DNA of 17,895 nt from Euryarchaeota archaeon UBA550 (lineage in GTDB: Archaea; Thermoplasmatota; Poseidoniia; Poseidoniales; Poseidoniaceae), in the NCBI GenBank assembly GCA_002506705.1, contig DAYA01000012.1:1-17895 (forward strand), in the 5' to 3' direction. Positions within the stretch are counted from its first letter, which is position 1. Every line of letters begins with the position of its first letter. The notes beneath the pieces were generated by a model, which was given only the letters and a program-made list of their open reading frames with translations, was not told the DNA's origin and did not search any database. Below are positions 1-9,095 of the stretch, in pieces. A program made the translations under genes and the position numbers.

Positions 1-38
1 TCACCTAATGGTGATGATAAAAACAACATAGCCTACCG

Positions 39-60
39 TTTGAAATGCATGGGTTTCAAA
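39..60. promoter_or_regulatory. Inverted repeat upstream of the first gene
   Basis: Seven-base arms TTTGAAA (39-45) and TTTCAAA (54-60) are separated by eight bases, about 65 bp before the start codon at 125. A smaller inverted repeat, TCACC/GGTGA, occupies bases 1-14. Either could be a transcript stem from an upstream gene or a protein-binding site. No T-tract follows, so I do not call a terminator. Nothing else is visible in bases 1-124. Confidence 0.2.
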
Positions 61-124
61 GTGACCACCTCTAGAATTATTACCGGGGCATCATTGAAGC
101 ATGATGTAGTATTCCATGGAGTGA

Positions 125-889
125 ATGGACTGGAAGAAATTCGCCGGACCCGCAATTCTCTTTGCCCTCGCACTCCTGTTTTACGTTGTAGCGAATGTCT
201 CTGTCGATGCGAAATACGAAGAAGGCGAAACTGTCGAATCTGGAAATAGTTTTTCGATTTGTGGTACATATTTAATGTCGGCTTTATCCTGCTTAGGTTC
301 AATCGTTTGGTTTGCATTTGCTGTGGGAACAAAGTCCCAACAGACGGTTTTCCTAGCAGTTCCGAGTAATTCCCAAAATACCCCAGGTTCGCTCGTGAAA
401 GATACGCATAGCACGGTCGCGCCTTCAACGATTGTTGGAACTCCTGTGTCATATGCACGAGAGAAATTCATCATCGCAAAATCTGAAGGTGATACAGAGC
501 AAATGGTTGGTTTCCTCTTCATTGCAGGTAGTGTTCTGATGTTTGTCCTCATGATTATCTTGGGATCCTTATGGATTCTTTCAGGAATGGGTTCCGGTTT
601 GGGGGGATCAGGTGGGACCTGTGACGAAACTTGTGAATCATTTGGTTCTGCTGCTGAATTCAGCATGTGGGCTTCACTATTCCTTTTCCCATGTGGCTTG
701 ATTGCTTTGGCGAGGCCTTGGTCATGGTTCAGTTCTGACCAAGATATCCGCGACCCTGTTGTTAAAGTAAGGGTTGGTATTGTATCGTTGATCGCATTAA
801 TTTCGATAATCTCCTTTGGTTGGCCTGCATTGCTTGTTGTAGGAATAGGATTGACTATCTTTGCATCAACGAGATTTGTGAATAAATAG
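125..889 (+). CDS. Uncharacterised membrane protein, about 5 membrane segments
   Basis: I do not recognise a family. The 254-residue product is strongly hydrophobic, with probable membrane segments near residues 6-27, 43-67, 128-154, 179-197 and 216-247. A hydrophilic loop (about 70-127) lies between segments 2 and 3, and a short Gly/Ser-rich loop with two cysteines (C166, C170) follows segment 3. The last hydrophobic stretch is long enough for one long or two short helices. ATG at 125 is chosen because the first membrane segment begins right after it. No clear Shine-Dalgarno box precedes it. The gene is convergent with the next one, with 30 bp between stop codons. The shadow reading frame on the opposite strand has no protein-like character. 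Function unknown; reality of the gene is fairly certain from length and membrane topology. Confidence 0.7.
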   Translation: MDWKKFAGPAILFALALLFYVVANVSVDAKYEEGETVESGNSFSICGTYLMSALSCLGSIVWFAFAVGTKSQQTVFLAVPSNSQNTPGSLVKDTHSTVAPSTIVGTPVSYAREKFIIAKSEGDTEQMVGFLFIAGSVLMFVLMIILGSLWILSGMGSGLGGSGGTCDETCESFGSAAEFSMWASLFLFPCGLIALARPWSWFSSDQDIRDPVVKVRVGIVSLIALISIISFGWPALLVVGIGLTIFASTRFVNK

Positions 890-919
890 GTTCTATTCGA
901 ATAATCATCGAAACGGAAT

Positions 920-1783
920 TTATTCTTCTTCAGGGTTTGAATTTGTCCAATCTAGCACGCTCAATCTAAGCACTGATGTTGCGAGAACAGCGGATAGTAT
1001 GAACAGAACAGCTCCTGTGTAACCAGGTGTTCCAATACCTACACGGATGATTACTGTGGAGAGCACGAATCCGGTATTTCTTGCTAGTTGTAGGAAATCT
1101 GTAATGTGCTTGTATGAAGATAGTAATATTATGATATCAGACACTATTAGCCATGTGAAGAAATCCAAGAAAAACACAGTCCGGCTTAGGTCATTATCCC
1201 CATCAACGAATCCGAATGTCCATGTTAAGAATGAGTAACTGGCAACAAGGACGTATACCATCGCAAGTGCGCATGCAAGTGTTTGCTTTTGCTTGATGAA
1301 TCTCTGAATGGCGGGGTCTCTTCTGCTTGAATCACCAGAAGAATGGGTCATTTTTCTGAAGTAAAGTGCGGTTGCAAATAGTATCGTGAAAGCGAGTGCT
1401 TCTACTGCAATGAAGATAACATCAGAGTCTACTGCGTTGACGTTTGAATCATCAATTTCTGCCAAGTTCTTGAAGATGTCACGAACCACAAGCAGTGAGA
1501 TGACTTCGAACTGCTTTCCAATCGAGTTGGAGAATGACTCTGGAATCGCTCTAATTAACTCGTAAACTTCGTAGGCTAGAATTATTGAGAATGGGGTGTA
1601 AAGTGAGTCCAGATAGGAATCAAAAAAGTCGTTTGTATCTGACAAATCGAGATACTCAAATCTGTAAAGAACGCACGCAAAGAGGTGTAGTAAGAACCCA
1701 ATGATTGCTAAATTAATCGCCAATCTTCTGAGGAAGGCATCGGTTTTGTCACCGAGAATTAACTCGTTGTAATCGAGGCCCAT
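920..1783 (-). CDS. Uncharacterised multi-pass membrane protein
   Basis: The product has 287 residues. Probable membrane helices lie near residues 21-41, 121-142, 167-190, 204-223 and 254-272, with weaker hydrophobic stretches around 64-80 and 236-250. Between the first and second clear helices is an amphipathic region with the segment IGKQFEVISLLVVRDIFK (88-105). This resembles conserved cytoplasmic segments of uncharacterised membrane proteins, but I cannot name the family. The C-terminus is short and acidic. ATG at 1783 is used because it precedes the first helix. The gene is divergent from the DsrE-like gene across 92 bp of AT-rich DNA and convergent with the gene to its left. No catalytic motif is visible. 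It could be a channel-like or sensory membrane protein, but that is only a guess. Confidence 0.72.
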   Translation of the reverse strand: MGLDYNELILGDKTDAFLRRLAINLAIIGFLLHLFACVLYRFEYLDLSDTNDFFDSYLDSLYTPFSIILAYEVYELIRAIPESFSNSIGKQFEVISLLVVRDIFKNLAEIDDSNVNAVDSDVIFIAVEALAFTILFATALYFRKMTHSSGDSSRRDPAIQRFIKQKQTLACALAMVYVLVASYSFLTWTFGFVDGDNDLSRTVFFLDFFTWLIVSDIIILLSSYKHITDFLQLARNTGFVLSTVIIRVGIGTPGYTGAVLFILSAVLATSVLRLSVLDWTNSNPEEE

Positions 1784-1875
1784 CGAGATTTTTCAATAAT
1801 TCTTTTACTAAATAGAGTTGTTATTTTTCTTCAGATGTATGAAGTGATTATTCAGTATCGATTTCTCCGCAAATC
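1784..1875. promoter_or_regulatory. Divergent AT-rich promoter region
   Basis: This 92-bp interval separates two outward-reading genes and must hold both promoters. It is markedly AT-rich, with A/T runs around 1790-1830, but I cannot assign an individual TATA box to either direction with confidence. Neither start codon has a Shine-Dalgarno box, which fits short or leaderless transcripts. Confidence 0.35.
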
Positions 1876-2265
1876 ATGGGAAAGAGAGTTTTCGTGAAAT
1901 TCCTATCAGAACCAAGGAACGACACAATGAAATCGATTGTTGGTATTGCTTGTGCAGCACGAGCAATCGATGACGGCCACGACGTTAGCGTGTTTTTCGC
2001 AGCGGCAGGAACTAGACTTCTCGACGGTGGCTACATCGACGAATTGAACAATGAAATGGGTTCAGACTCTACAATGGTCTCAGACATGCTAAACAAAATA
2101 TTTGATAACGCTGTTTTGTATTGTTTGTTCGCTTCGGTAAAAGCAACACTAGGACACAGCGAAGGCGACGGTGCGCTCAATGTTGCAGATGACAAAATCA
2201 CTTGGAGTGGCCCGCCTGGAGTGATCAAACTGGCCACAAACCCAGATGTCCATCTGACATACTGA
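1876..2265 (+). CDS. DsrE-like small protein
   Basis: The 129-residue product has the layout of the DsrE/DsrF-like superfamily: a beta strand at the N-terminus (RVFVKFLSEP), a helix with an alanine-rich run (IVGIACAARAIDDG, 22-35), a second strand (DVSVFFAAAGT), then a third strand with the segment LYCLFASVKATLG (81-93). In family members that segment often carries the sulfur-handling cysteine; here C83 is in that place. A second cysteine is C26. DsrE proteins are cytoplasmic and act in sulfur transfer or persulfide relay, often as oligomers, but many family members have no known substrate. No sulfur-metabolism genes are next to it, so a specific pathway cannot be assigned. The gene stands alone, divergent from the membrane-protein gene to its left. 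ATG at 1876 is the only reasonable start. Confidence 0.62.
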   Translation: MGKRVFVKFLSEPRNDTMKSIVGIACAARAIDDGHDVSVFFAAAGTRLLDGGYIDELNNEMGSDSTMVSDMLNKIFDNAVLYCLFASVKATLGHSEGDGALNVADDKITWSGPPGVIKLATNPDVHLTY

Positions 2266-2350
2266 ATCCATTGCGCTGATAGCGAGAGGAGCGACTTGCA
2301 CAGCAATTTGGAACTAGCTATCGCACATTCGTTGGTTACAGATTTAGAGT

Positions 2351-2421
2351 GCGGATAGCGGGAATCGAACCCACGACATGAGGTTGGAAACCTCAGGTGA
2401 TAACCACTTCACCATATCCGC
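2351..2421 (-). tRNA. tRNA-Gly (anticodon UCC)
   Basis: On the minus strand the 71-base sequence folds as a complete cloverleaf: acceptor stem GCGGATA/TATCCGC (7 bp), D arm GTGA/TCAC (4 bp), anticodon stem TGAGG/CCTCA (5 bp), loop TTTCCAA with anticodon TCC, a 4-base variable loop, and T arm GTGGG/CCCGC with loop TTCGATT. The CCA end is not encoded, as expected in many archaea. The tRNA starts 44 bp after the stop codon of the protease gene on the same strand. No partial copy of its 3' end is visible elsewhere in the window, so there is no sign that it serves here as an integration site. Confidence 0.97.
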
Positions 2422-2465
2422 GTCGTATTCCCTCCGAGGACGTCCACTTCTTAGCCAATTCGGTC

Positions 2466-5400
2466 TTAATTTGGTGGGAATCTGCCCGGCCGATTTCCTT
2501 CATCCATCGTGAATACACTTGCCATTCTTTGCTGCAGGTGCCTTCTTCTCTCCTCTTTCTTCTTTCGAGAATTACGGCGCGCATTGAAGGCTAGGAACAG
2601 CGCCAATAGTATTGCCACTCCTACAGCGATTATCTCTTGCAGGTGCGAGACTTCTTTTGCCTTGTCAAGGAGGTCGTCAAAACTATCTCCATCTTGAGAG
2701 TTAATCGCCTTGATATTGAGAGAAGTGAATGCCATAGACGATTCTGCTCCCGGCTCTGAAGCCTCGATTACTGAGTTTATCTGACCTTTTTCAATGATGT
2801 AACCTGTGAATGCAATCGGTTTGGTTTCATTAGGTGGTATAACGAATACAGCTGTTCTAATTCCGGCATCAATTGCATTGATTGCTCTCCATTCAACTCG
2901 TACGGTTAGATCATTTTGAATTAGGTTAGTGACAAAACACTCGAAGCGAATTGACGAATCTAAAGCGATATCGATTTCGAAATCTTGAGGGTCACAGGTC
3001 AGAATTACCTCTGCAGTGTTTCTGGTTGGGTCATCCGGCCAATGGTCTGCCAACTCGGCTCCCGGTGAGTTGTTGTCACCGAATCCGTCACCATCGGTAT
3101 CTTGGTACTGCGTCCGCCTATCAGGGAAGGCATCGCCCTGGTTCGACCAACCATCTTGGTCATCGTCAGGACAACCGATCAAGTCTAGGAATGCATAGCC
3201 TTCATCATTTGGACAATTATCTCCGTCCGTACCTGCAAGGTTGTCTCCGTAACCATCTCCATCAGTATCAAGCCACTGTGAAGGGTCTTGTGGCAGGAAA
3301 TCGCTGTTATCTGCCCATGTATCTCCATCGCTGTCGATACATCCGATGCTACCGTTCGAAGCATTTCCTGGTGTTTCGGGGCAGTAGTCGATGTTATTTC
3401 CAAACCCATCTGAATCGTTGTCAGCCCATTCGGTTTTATCGCTTGGGAACTGGTCTGTGACGTCATCCCAAGTATCTCCATCAGAGTCCAAACATCCTAA
3501 CAATCCCGAGGTGCTGTTTCCAAAGGTAGTCGGACAAGCATCAGGATTTGTTCCACTAGCGTTGTCTCCATATCCGTCCATGTCGGTATCATTCCATTGG
3601 CTAGCATCCATTGGGAATGAGTCATTGCTATCTGCCCACGTATCTTGGTCAGCATCAAAGCAACCGAGGGCACCGTTGGTCGATGTTCCAGGTGAAGTTG
3701 GACAGTCGTCTTCTGCATCGTCATAGCCGTCATTATCTGTATCCAAATATCGTGTTGGGTCATTAGGGAAATCATCGTTCAAATCAGAATGACCATCTCC
3801 ATCAGTGTCAACACAGCCAAGTCTGTCAATGGTTGAATTACCATATATTAGCGGGCAACTGTCAGGGCTGTTTCCAGTTATGTTATCACCGTATCCGTCT
3901 CCATCTTGGTCAGAATATTGAGTGTCATCAGTTGGGAAAGCATCAGCAATGTCTGCCCAGCCATCACCATCTGCATCAGGGCAACCTAGTATTCCACCTT
4001 GGGTAGAATTTCCTGCCTCACTTGGACAACTATCTGGATTAGTCCCTCCAATATTGTCTCCGAATCCGTCGCCGTCGCTATCCTTCCATTGAGTCTGGTC
4101 GTCGTCGAAACTATCTTCGGAATCAGCCCAGCCATCACTGTCAGCATCAGGACAACCTAGTGTTCCATTTTGCCATGAATCTCCAAACGTTGTTGGACAA
4201 TCGTCGGCGAAATTGCCTGTTGGCTCATCTCCAAATCCGTCGCCATCCGTGTCATTCCATTGTGTGCCGTCATTTGGGAAGGCATCATCATTGGCAGTCC
4301 ATCCATCGCCGTCAGCATCTAGACAGCCTTGGACAATTTTAGTAGAGTTGCCCCAGACGGTTGGACAATCATCTTCACTGTCTGCAAAGCCATCACCGTC
4401 GGTATCAATAGACCTTGTTGGGTCGTTAGGCCAAGGGTCGTTTGTATCTGAAACACCATCTCCATCAGTATCTAAACAGCCCTGTAAGTCAACTGTAGAG
4501 TTGCCCCAGACGGTTGGGCAATCGTCCCAATCGGTTGCGGGATTGGCATTGTCATAGTATCCATCTCCATCAGTGTCCAGCCATTGAGTATCATCATTTA
4601 GCAGAGCATCATTTAGGTCTGATTGACCATCTCCGTCTCCATCCAGGCAACCATTTCTGTCAAGTGTAGAGTTGCCCCATGTAGAAGGACAAGCGTCAGC
4701 ACCTTGTATTGCAGTCCAACCTCCATCGGGGTCAGACCATGAATCAGAATCACTGTCGGGACAACCGTACCTGTCTGAACTTGAAGTTCCCACAACAGAT
4801 GTACATGCATCAGGATTTAATCCACCGGGGTTGTCTCCAAATCCGTCACTATCAGCGTCAGCCCATTGAGTTCCTTCGTTAGGGAATTCGTCACCAACGT
4901 TTGACCATCCATCGCCGTCGCCATCGGGGCATCCGGTTTTGTCTTGTGTTGAGGTGCCGCTAGTGTTCGGGCAATCATCGAGTGTGTCGATGAATCCATC
5001 ACCATCAGCATCAGCAGAGAGGTTGATCATCGAATAAGGTGCATCGATTACCATTGCGAAGTGCTGCGGTCCCGTTGGAATGTTTGTTCCATTTACGTGT
5101 ATTTCCCATTGGCCAGCAGCAGGGTTAGATATCGTTGTTCCAATCAGGTTGTCAAGGTTATTTCCGTATTCTACCCAGTTGCCACTAGGGTCTTTCACAG
5201 CGAAGTCGATGTCATTGACAAGATTCACAGATGCGGTAGGTGTGCTAGCTGGGTCGGTCCAAGCAACTGCAATTTTTAGGTCCGGAGCGCTGCTTGGAAC
5301 TGTAAATTTCCATGCTCTTGAATCACCGGTATTTACAGATTCATTGTCAACCCAAGAAGTGTTTACTGCTCTGTCCAAGTCAAGAAGTCCCCAACCCTCG

Positions 5401-7151
5401 TGATAGTTTGGAGCTGCTTCTCCAGCACCATTGGTCGAAGAACCATACTGGCCAGCCATGTCTCTAGCACTTGCTGCAATAATCGCTTTGAGTAGAGAAC
5501 TAGTTGGGTCGGTGTGACCAAGATTGGCGTCTAGGTGTTGGTATAGTAAAGCGGCTGCGCCTGCGGTTAGAGGCGTAGCCATACTTGTTCCTCCCATGTA
5601 TGTGTAGTCAGTGTTGGAGTGGGCTAGCCAGCCAGTTTGTGTAGTGGACCTACTTTTCGTTGAAAGAATAAACGTACCTGGGGCAGAGATGTCAGGCTTC
5701 AACCGTCCATCATCTACCGGTCCACGGCTTGAAAATGCAGCCATTCCTTCTGTATTGTTTGCAATCTTGTCAGAATTGATTGGGTCTGTTGGATAACCGA
5801 ACCATGGTCCCCATTCGCTTGAAATTTGGGACCCTCTATCATTTTCAGAAGCACCCACTGTTAGAACGTTCTTTGATGTTGCAGGCGAACCGATGCTGTC
5901 GTCGTCAATCTCGCCGTTACTATTGGAATCAACTCCAGAATTCCCTGCAGCGAATAAAATCAACATTCCACTATGATTTCTTGCAGAATGGTCAGCCTGC
6001 ATTGCATTCGTGTTATATTGTCCAGCTACTGGAGCTCCCCACGAATTTGTGTGAATGTGTGAGCCGTTTGAAGCAGCATCGTTGAACATCGTCGATAAGT
6101 CATCGGGAATCCCCATCAGGGTGTAGTCATCTGAATAACCGAAATTATTCTCAGCAGCAGTGGTCCAATCTGTATAAACCTCAGTCGCTTGCATGTACAA
6201 TCTTGCTTCAGGAGCAATTCCAGTGATCGCTCCGGAGGATTGGGTACCATCCCCTAGTACTGAACCTGCAACGTGGGTGCCGTGTCCCGAATCAAGGTCA
6301 GATGCTCCGTCATTGTAAGGTGCATTTACCCAACTGCGTGCACTGTTTTTTATACCGTAGGAGTGAATTCCAACTATGTGGTCTTTGAAATCTGGGTGCA
6401 TGTTAGTATTATTCACGCCGTTGTCAAGACCAGTATCAGAGACTGCAACGATTATTCCAGTCCCGTCCAATGCGTTCCAAGCTGAATTGATTCCAGCCAT
6501 CTGAGTCGCATTTCTTAGAACATCAGCTGCAATTACACCATCAGCGACATCATTGTAGAGGATTCTCTCAAACTTGGGTTCAATCCATTCAACTTCAGAT
6601 TGCTCAGATAACCAATGTACTCCACTTGTTCTAACCTCCAATGTCGCCCATCTGTAATTGTGATACAACACTTCAATGTCTCCTCTGTGATGAATGTCTT
6701 CAGGTAATTCATCTCCAGAGAGAACGACACTGACCATTCCGAATCCTTTGGTCATCATCCATGACGTCATTTTACCTTCAAGGGAAGGCAATAGGTCTGG
6801 ATGTAATTTTGCGGAAGGCGGCATCTTGATCATGCCGTTTACCTCCAATTTTTCTAATTGTGCAGGTGTGTGTCCGCTCAATTCACAATGGAATGCAGAC
6901 TGTGGTAAGAACGACCAGCATTCGACCCCAGCATCAGCCAAATCATGTACCCATGTTGAGGGAACAGGGTAATCGCGAGTTAGCATCCAGAATCCATACT
7001 GAGGAACTTGTGGCATTTGGTCGATTGGAATGGAATCTACATTTCCATTCAATAAGCCGATTGTTTCTCCACTCTGGGTCTGCGGTTGCCATGCAGCAAC
7101 TGTTCCAAACGAGGATAAAATCAGCAATCCGACTAGGGCAACCGCGCGCAT
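2466..7151 (-). CDS. Membrane-anchored subtilisin-family (S8) protease with TSP3 repeat stalk
   Basis: This secreted serine protease has 1561 residues from ATG 7151. That start puts a signal peptide (MRAVALVGLLILSSFGTVAA) at the N-terminus. An ATG 18 codons upstream would bury it. After a pro-region of about 200 residues comes the S8 catalytic domain with Asp239 (SDTG), His290 (GHGTH) and Ser523 (GGTSMATP), plus AAGNSG before the serine. The long His-Ser distance suggests a larger subtilase. A beta-sandwich domain follows (about 600-700), with a VNDIDF segment as in KP-43-like subtilases. Residues about 710-1377 are 12 TSP3-like calcium-binding units. A beta domain, a membrane helix (about 1503-1521) and a basic tail end the protein. 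It probably degrades proteins at the cell surface, held away from the membrane by the rigid stalk. Activation by removal of the pro-region is expected for the family. Confidence 0.93.
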   Translation of the reverse strand: MRAVALVGLLILSSFGTVAAWQPQTQSGETIGLLNGNVDSIPIDQMPQVPQYGFWMLTRDYPVPSTWVHDLADAGVECWSFLPQSAFHCELSGHTPAQLEKLEVNGMIKMPPSAKLHPDLLPSLEGKMTSWMMTKGFGMVSVVLSGDELPEDIHHRGDIEVLYHNYRWATLEVRTSGVHWLSEQSEVEWIEPKFERILYNDVADGVIAADVLRNATQMAGINSAWNALDGTGIIVAVSDTGLDNGVNNTNMHPDFKDHIVGIHSYGIKNSARSWVNAPYNDGASDLDSGHGTHVAGSVLGDGTQSSGAITGIAPEARLYMQATEVYTDWTTAAENNFGYSDDYTLMGIPDDLSTMFNDAASNGSHIHTNSWGAPVAGQYNTNAMQADHSARNHSGMLILFAAGNSGVDSNSNGEIDDDSIGSPATSKNVLTVGASENDRGSQISSEWGPWFGYPTDPINSDKIANNTEGMAAFSSRGPVDDGRLKPDISAPGTFILSTKSRSTTQTGWLAHSNTDYTYMGGTSMATPLTAGAAALLYQHLDANLGHTDPTSSLLKAIIAASARDMAGQYGSSTNGAGEAAPNYHEGWGLLDLDRAVNTSWVDNESVNTGDSRAWKFTVPSSAPDLKIAVAWTDPASTPTASVNLVNDIDFAVKDPSGNWVEYGNNLDNLIGTTISNPAAGQWEIHVNGTNIPTGPQHFAMVIDAPYSMINLSADADGDGFIDTLDDCPNTSGTSTQDKTGCPDGDGDGWSNVGDEFPNEGTQWADADSDGFGDNPGGLNPDACTSVVGTSSSDRYGCPDSDSDSWSDPDGGWTAIQGADACPSTWGNSTLDRNGCLDGDGDGQSDLNDALLNDDTQWLDTDGDGYYDNANPATDWDDCPTVWGNSTVDLQGCLDTDGDGVSDTNDPWPNDPTRSIDTDGDGFADSEDDCPTVWGNSTKIVQGCLDADGDGWTANDDAFPNDGTQWNDTDGDGFGDEPTGNFADDCPTTFGDSWQNGTLGCPDADSDGWADSEDSFDDDQTQWKDSDGDGFGDNIGGTNPDSCPSEAGNSTQGGILGCPDADGDGWADIADAFPTDDTQYSDQDGDGYGDNITGNSPDSCPLIYGNSTIDRLGCVDTDGDGHSDLNDDFPNDPTRYLDTDNDGYDDAEDDCPTSPGTSTNGALGCFDADQDTWADSNDSFPMDASQWNDTDMDGYGDNASGTNPDACPTTFGNSTSGLLGCLDSDGDTWDDVTDQFPSDKTEWADNDSDGFGNNIDYCPETPGNASNGSIGCIDSDGDTWADNSDFLPQDPSQWLDTDGDGYGDNLAGTDGDNCPNDEGYAFLDLIGCPDDDQDGWSNQGDAFPDRRTQYQDTDGDGFGDNNSPGAELADHWPDDPTRNTAEVILTCDPQDFEIDIALDSSIRFECFVTNLIQNDLTVRVEWRAINAIDAGIRTAVFVIPPNETKPIAFTGYIIEKGQINSVIEASEPGAESSMAFTSLNIKAINSQDGDSFDDLLDKAKEVSHLQEIIAVGVAILLALFLAFNARRNSRKKKEERRRHLQQRMASVFTMDEGNRPGRFPPN
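3010..5025 (-). repeat. 12 tandem TSP3-like coding repeats in the protease gene
   Basis: Units of roughly 50-58 codons repeat along this part of the protease gene. Each holds GC-x-D-x-DGDGW, an FPxDxTQW segment, DxDGDGxGDN, and a DxCP segment followed by GNST. I count 12 occurrences of the GC-x-D element. The paired cysteines (one in DxCP, one in GC-x-D) probably form a disulfide within each unit, as in TSP3 proteins, and Asp-rich loops bind calcium. DNA identity among units is only moderate, so the array is old. Many spurious frames in this region come from the repeat. Confidence 0.9.
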
Positions 7152-7229
7152 GTTATTCTCTTGTACACAGAAGGGGATGAATGTTATGATATTACGCACC
7201 TTCATAATCTGTGGACTAAACGGGCAAAT
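7152..7229. promoter_or_regulatory. Divergent promoter, protease and ABC transporter
   Basis: Only 78 bp separate the two start codons. TTCATAAT at 7201-7208 lies about 25 bp before the transporter ATG at 7230, which has no Shine-Dalgarno box, so a leaderless transcript is likely. TTATGATATTA at 7184-7194 could be the TATA element for the minus-strand protease gene, about 40 bp from its ATG. Both are read by eye. Confidence 0.4.
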
Positions 7230-9095
7230 ATGGGAGCAGGAAATCCTCGTTCAGCCCAATACGACCATCTCTCGCCAGAAGAGTTGAATTCGTCGAAGGT
7301 AGAGGTACTCGGTAAGCAAATTTGGCGGGTTGTACCTTACGGTCTGCAGTACAAGAAGCGTGCTCTAACTGGTATACTGGCAAACGGAATGGCTAGGTTC
7401 GCTGATTTACTTCCGTTCGTATTCATTGGATTCGCAGTGGATTATTACGCTGGCAATGACACTGAAGGATTCTTTGGAGGTATGAGAGACCTCCTAGACA
7501 ACAGCCTATTCCCTCTTATCACAGACAATCTTGCAATCGGCTACGGTCTTCTGATTTTCTTAGGCTTCGCTAGTTTAGCAGTATTCCAAGGAATAAGTGA
7601 ATACTGTTGGCAGACGCTAGGTTACAAGGTTCAGCACGACTTGCGTCTAGATGCTACAAGGTCGCTAATCGACATGGAGGCATCGTACTATGATTTACGA
7701 CAAACAGGTCAACTGATGAGCGTTTTATCGGCTGACGTGAATCAGTTAGAAGACGTGATTAGCGATGCTTCTACTTCGATAATTAGAATCATTGTCACGT
7801 TCGGTACTGCGTTTTTGATTCTGGTTTTGATGAGTTGGAAACTAGCTGCTGTACTATTTGCTCCGCTACTTCTAATCATTCCACTAGTCTATCTCTTCTC
7901 AACTAGAGTTCAGAGAAAATATCGTCAACAAAGAGAGTCTACAGGAGACATCACAGCGGTTCTAGAGAACGTAATTTCCGGTATTTCCGTAGTACAAGCA
8001 TACAACGCTCAGGAATGGGAAGCAAACAGAGTTGACGAAGAATCAACCGCATACAGAGACCAAGCAATCGGTGCCAGCAAAGACAGAAACCGATTCCTCC
8101 CGGGACTGTACGGAATCGCTGGTATTGCGTTTGGTCTGCTTGTGACCGTGGGTGGATATCTAACAAAGTCCGGAGACATCACAACTGGTCAGTTGGTCAC
8201 CTTCCTTTTGATTTCAACAAGAATGACCATGCCTATGTTCATCTTTGGAATGTTGGTTAACCAGTTGCAAAAGGGTGAAGCGAGCGCTCGCAGGGTCTTC
8301 GCTTTGGTAGATCTAGAGCCTACAATAAACGACAAAGAAGATGCAAAGGAATTGGATGGTCCAATTACTTCAATCGAATTTGACAATGTACACTTCACAT
8401 ATCCAGGCACCTCTACCAAGGTTCTAGCAGGAATATCGTTCAAGGTAAATGCCGGGGAATTCCTTGGTGTGATGGGTCACACAGGTGCAGGAAAAACAAC
8501 CATCCTGAAGTTGCTAATGAGGTACTACGAGCCGCAAGAAGGAACTGTGATGGTGAACGGAATAGACGTCCAAGACTTGACCTTGGATTCTGTCCGTGCA
8601 GGAATGGGATTCGTAAGTCAAGAGCCATTCCTATTCTTCGGTACACTAAAGCAGAACGTCGCTTACAACAGAGAATCAAATGATGAAGAGATAATGAGAG
8701 CGCTAGAATTGGCTGGTGCGGCAGACTTTGTCAACGACTTCGAAGACGGTCTAGAGACAATGGTTGGAGACAGAGGAACCAAGTTATCCGGTGGGCAGAG
8801 AGCAAGAGTTTCACTAGCACGTGCACTTCTGAAGAATCCTAGCCTACTCGTTCTTGATGAAGCATCAAGTGCATTAGATGCTGAAACAGAGAAGAGAATC
8901 CAAGAGAACCTAATCGCAAGCGGCGGTAGCAGAACAACAATCGCTGTAGCACACAGACTCTCCACTATTCGCAGTGCTGAAGAGATCATTTCGATGGTTG
9001 ATGGAGCGATTGTTGAGAGAGGAACTCACGAGGCGTTAATCGAGAACAATGGTGTCTATGCAAGCCAGTGGCAGATTCAGACAGGTCAGCGCTGA
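7230..9095 (+). CDS. ABC exporter half-transporter (ABCB/MsbA type, TMD-NBD fusion)
   Basis: The 621-residue product joins an exporter-type transmembrane domain (residues about 35-340, six helices) to a nucleotide-binding domain. The ATPase motifs are complete: Walker A GHTGAGKTT at 416-424, Q-loop VSQEPFLF, signature LSGGQ at 519-523, Walker B LLVLDE at 539-544 with the catalytic glutamate, and H-loop His575 in AHRLSTI. Such half-transporters form homo- or heterodimers and export lipids, peptides or drugs by ATP hydrolysis. The substrate cannot be read from sequence. ATG at 7230 is chosen; the frame stays open upstream to 7161, but those 23 codons overlap the divergent promoter and a TATA-like box lies at the right distance for 7230. 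It is divergent from the protease gene and ends directly against the small membrane protein gene, with no spacer. Confidence 0.93.
   Translation: MGAGNPRSAQYDHLSPEELNSSKVEVLGKQIWRVVPYGLQYKKRALTGILANGMARFADLLPFVFIGFAVDYYAGNDTEGFFGGMRDLLDNSLFPLITDNLAIGYGLLIFLGFASLAVFQGISEYCWQTLGYKVQHDLRLDATRSLIDMEASYYDLRQTGQLMSVLSADVNQLEDVISDASTSIIRIIVTFGTAFLILVLMSWKLAAVLFAPLLLIIPLVYLFSTRVQRKYRQQRESTGDITAVLENVISGISVVQAYNAQEWEANRVDEESTAYRDQAIGASKDRNRFLPGLYGIAGIAFGLLVTVGGYLTKSGDITTGQLVTFLLISTRMTMPMFIFGMLVNQLQKGEASARRVFALVDLEPTINDKEDAKELDGPITSIEFDNVHFTYPGTSTKVLAGISFKVNAGEFLGVMGHTGAGKTTILKLLMRYYEPQEGTVMVNGIDVQDLTLDSVRAGMGFVSQEPFLFFGTLKQNVAYNRESNDEEIMRALELAGAADFVNDFEDGLETMVGDRGTKLSGGQRARVSLARALLKNPSLLVLDEASSALDAETEKRIQENLIASGGSRTTIAVAHRLSTIRSAEEIISMVDGAIVERGTHEALIENNGVYASQWQIQTGQR

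Noticed and set aside
33..666. Minus-strand frames of 141 and 161 codons opposite the first gene
   Set aside because: They lack membrane or domain features and start signals, while the plus-strand frame has a clear multi-helix pattern.
2351..2421. tRNA-Gly as attachment site for the protease region or another element
   Set aside because: No repeated tRNA 3' fragment or integrase is present in the window, and the neighbouring genes look resident.
2951..4869. Several open frames of 60-169 codons on the plus strand opposite the protease repeats, plus minus-strand frames in other phases
   Set aside because: They follow the repeat period of the TSP3-coding DNA and have low-complexity Ser/Pro or His/Arg composition, typical of shadows of Asp-rich repeats.
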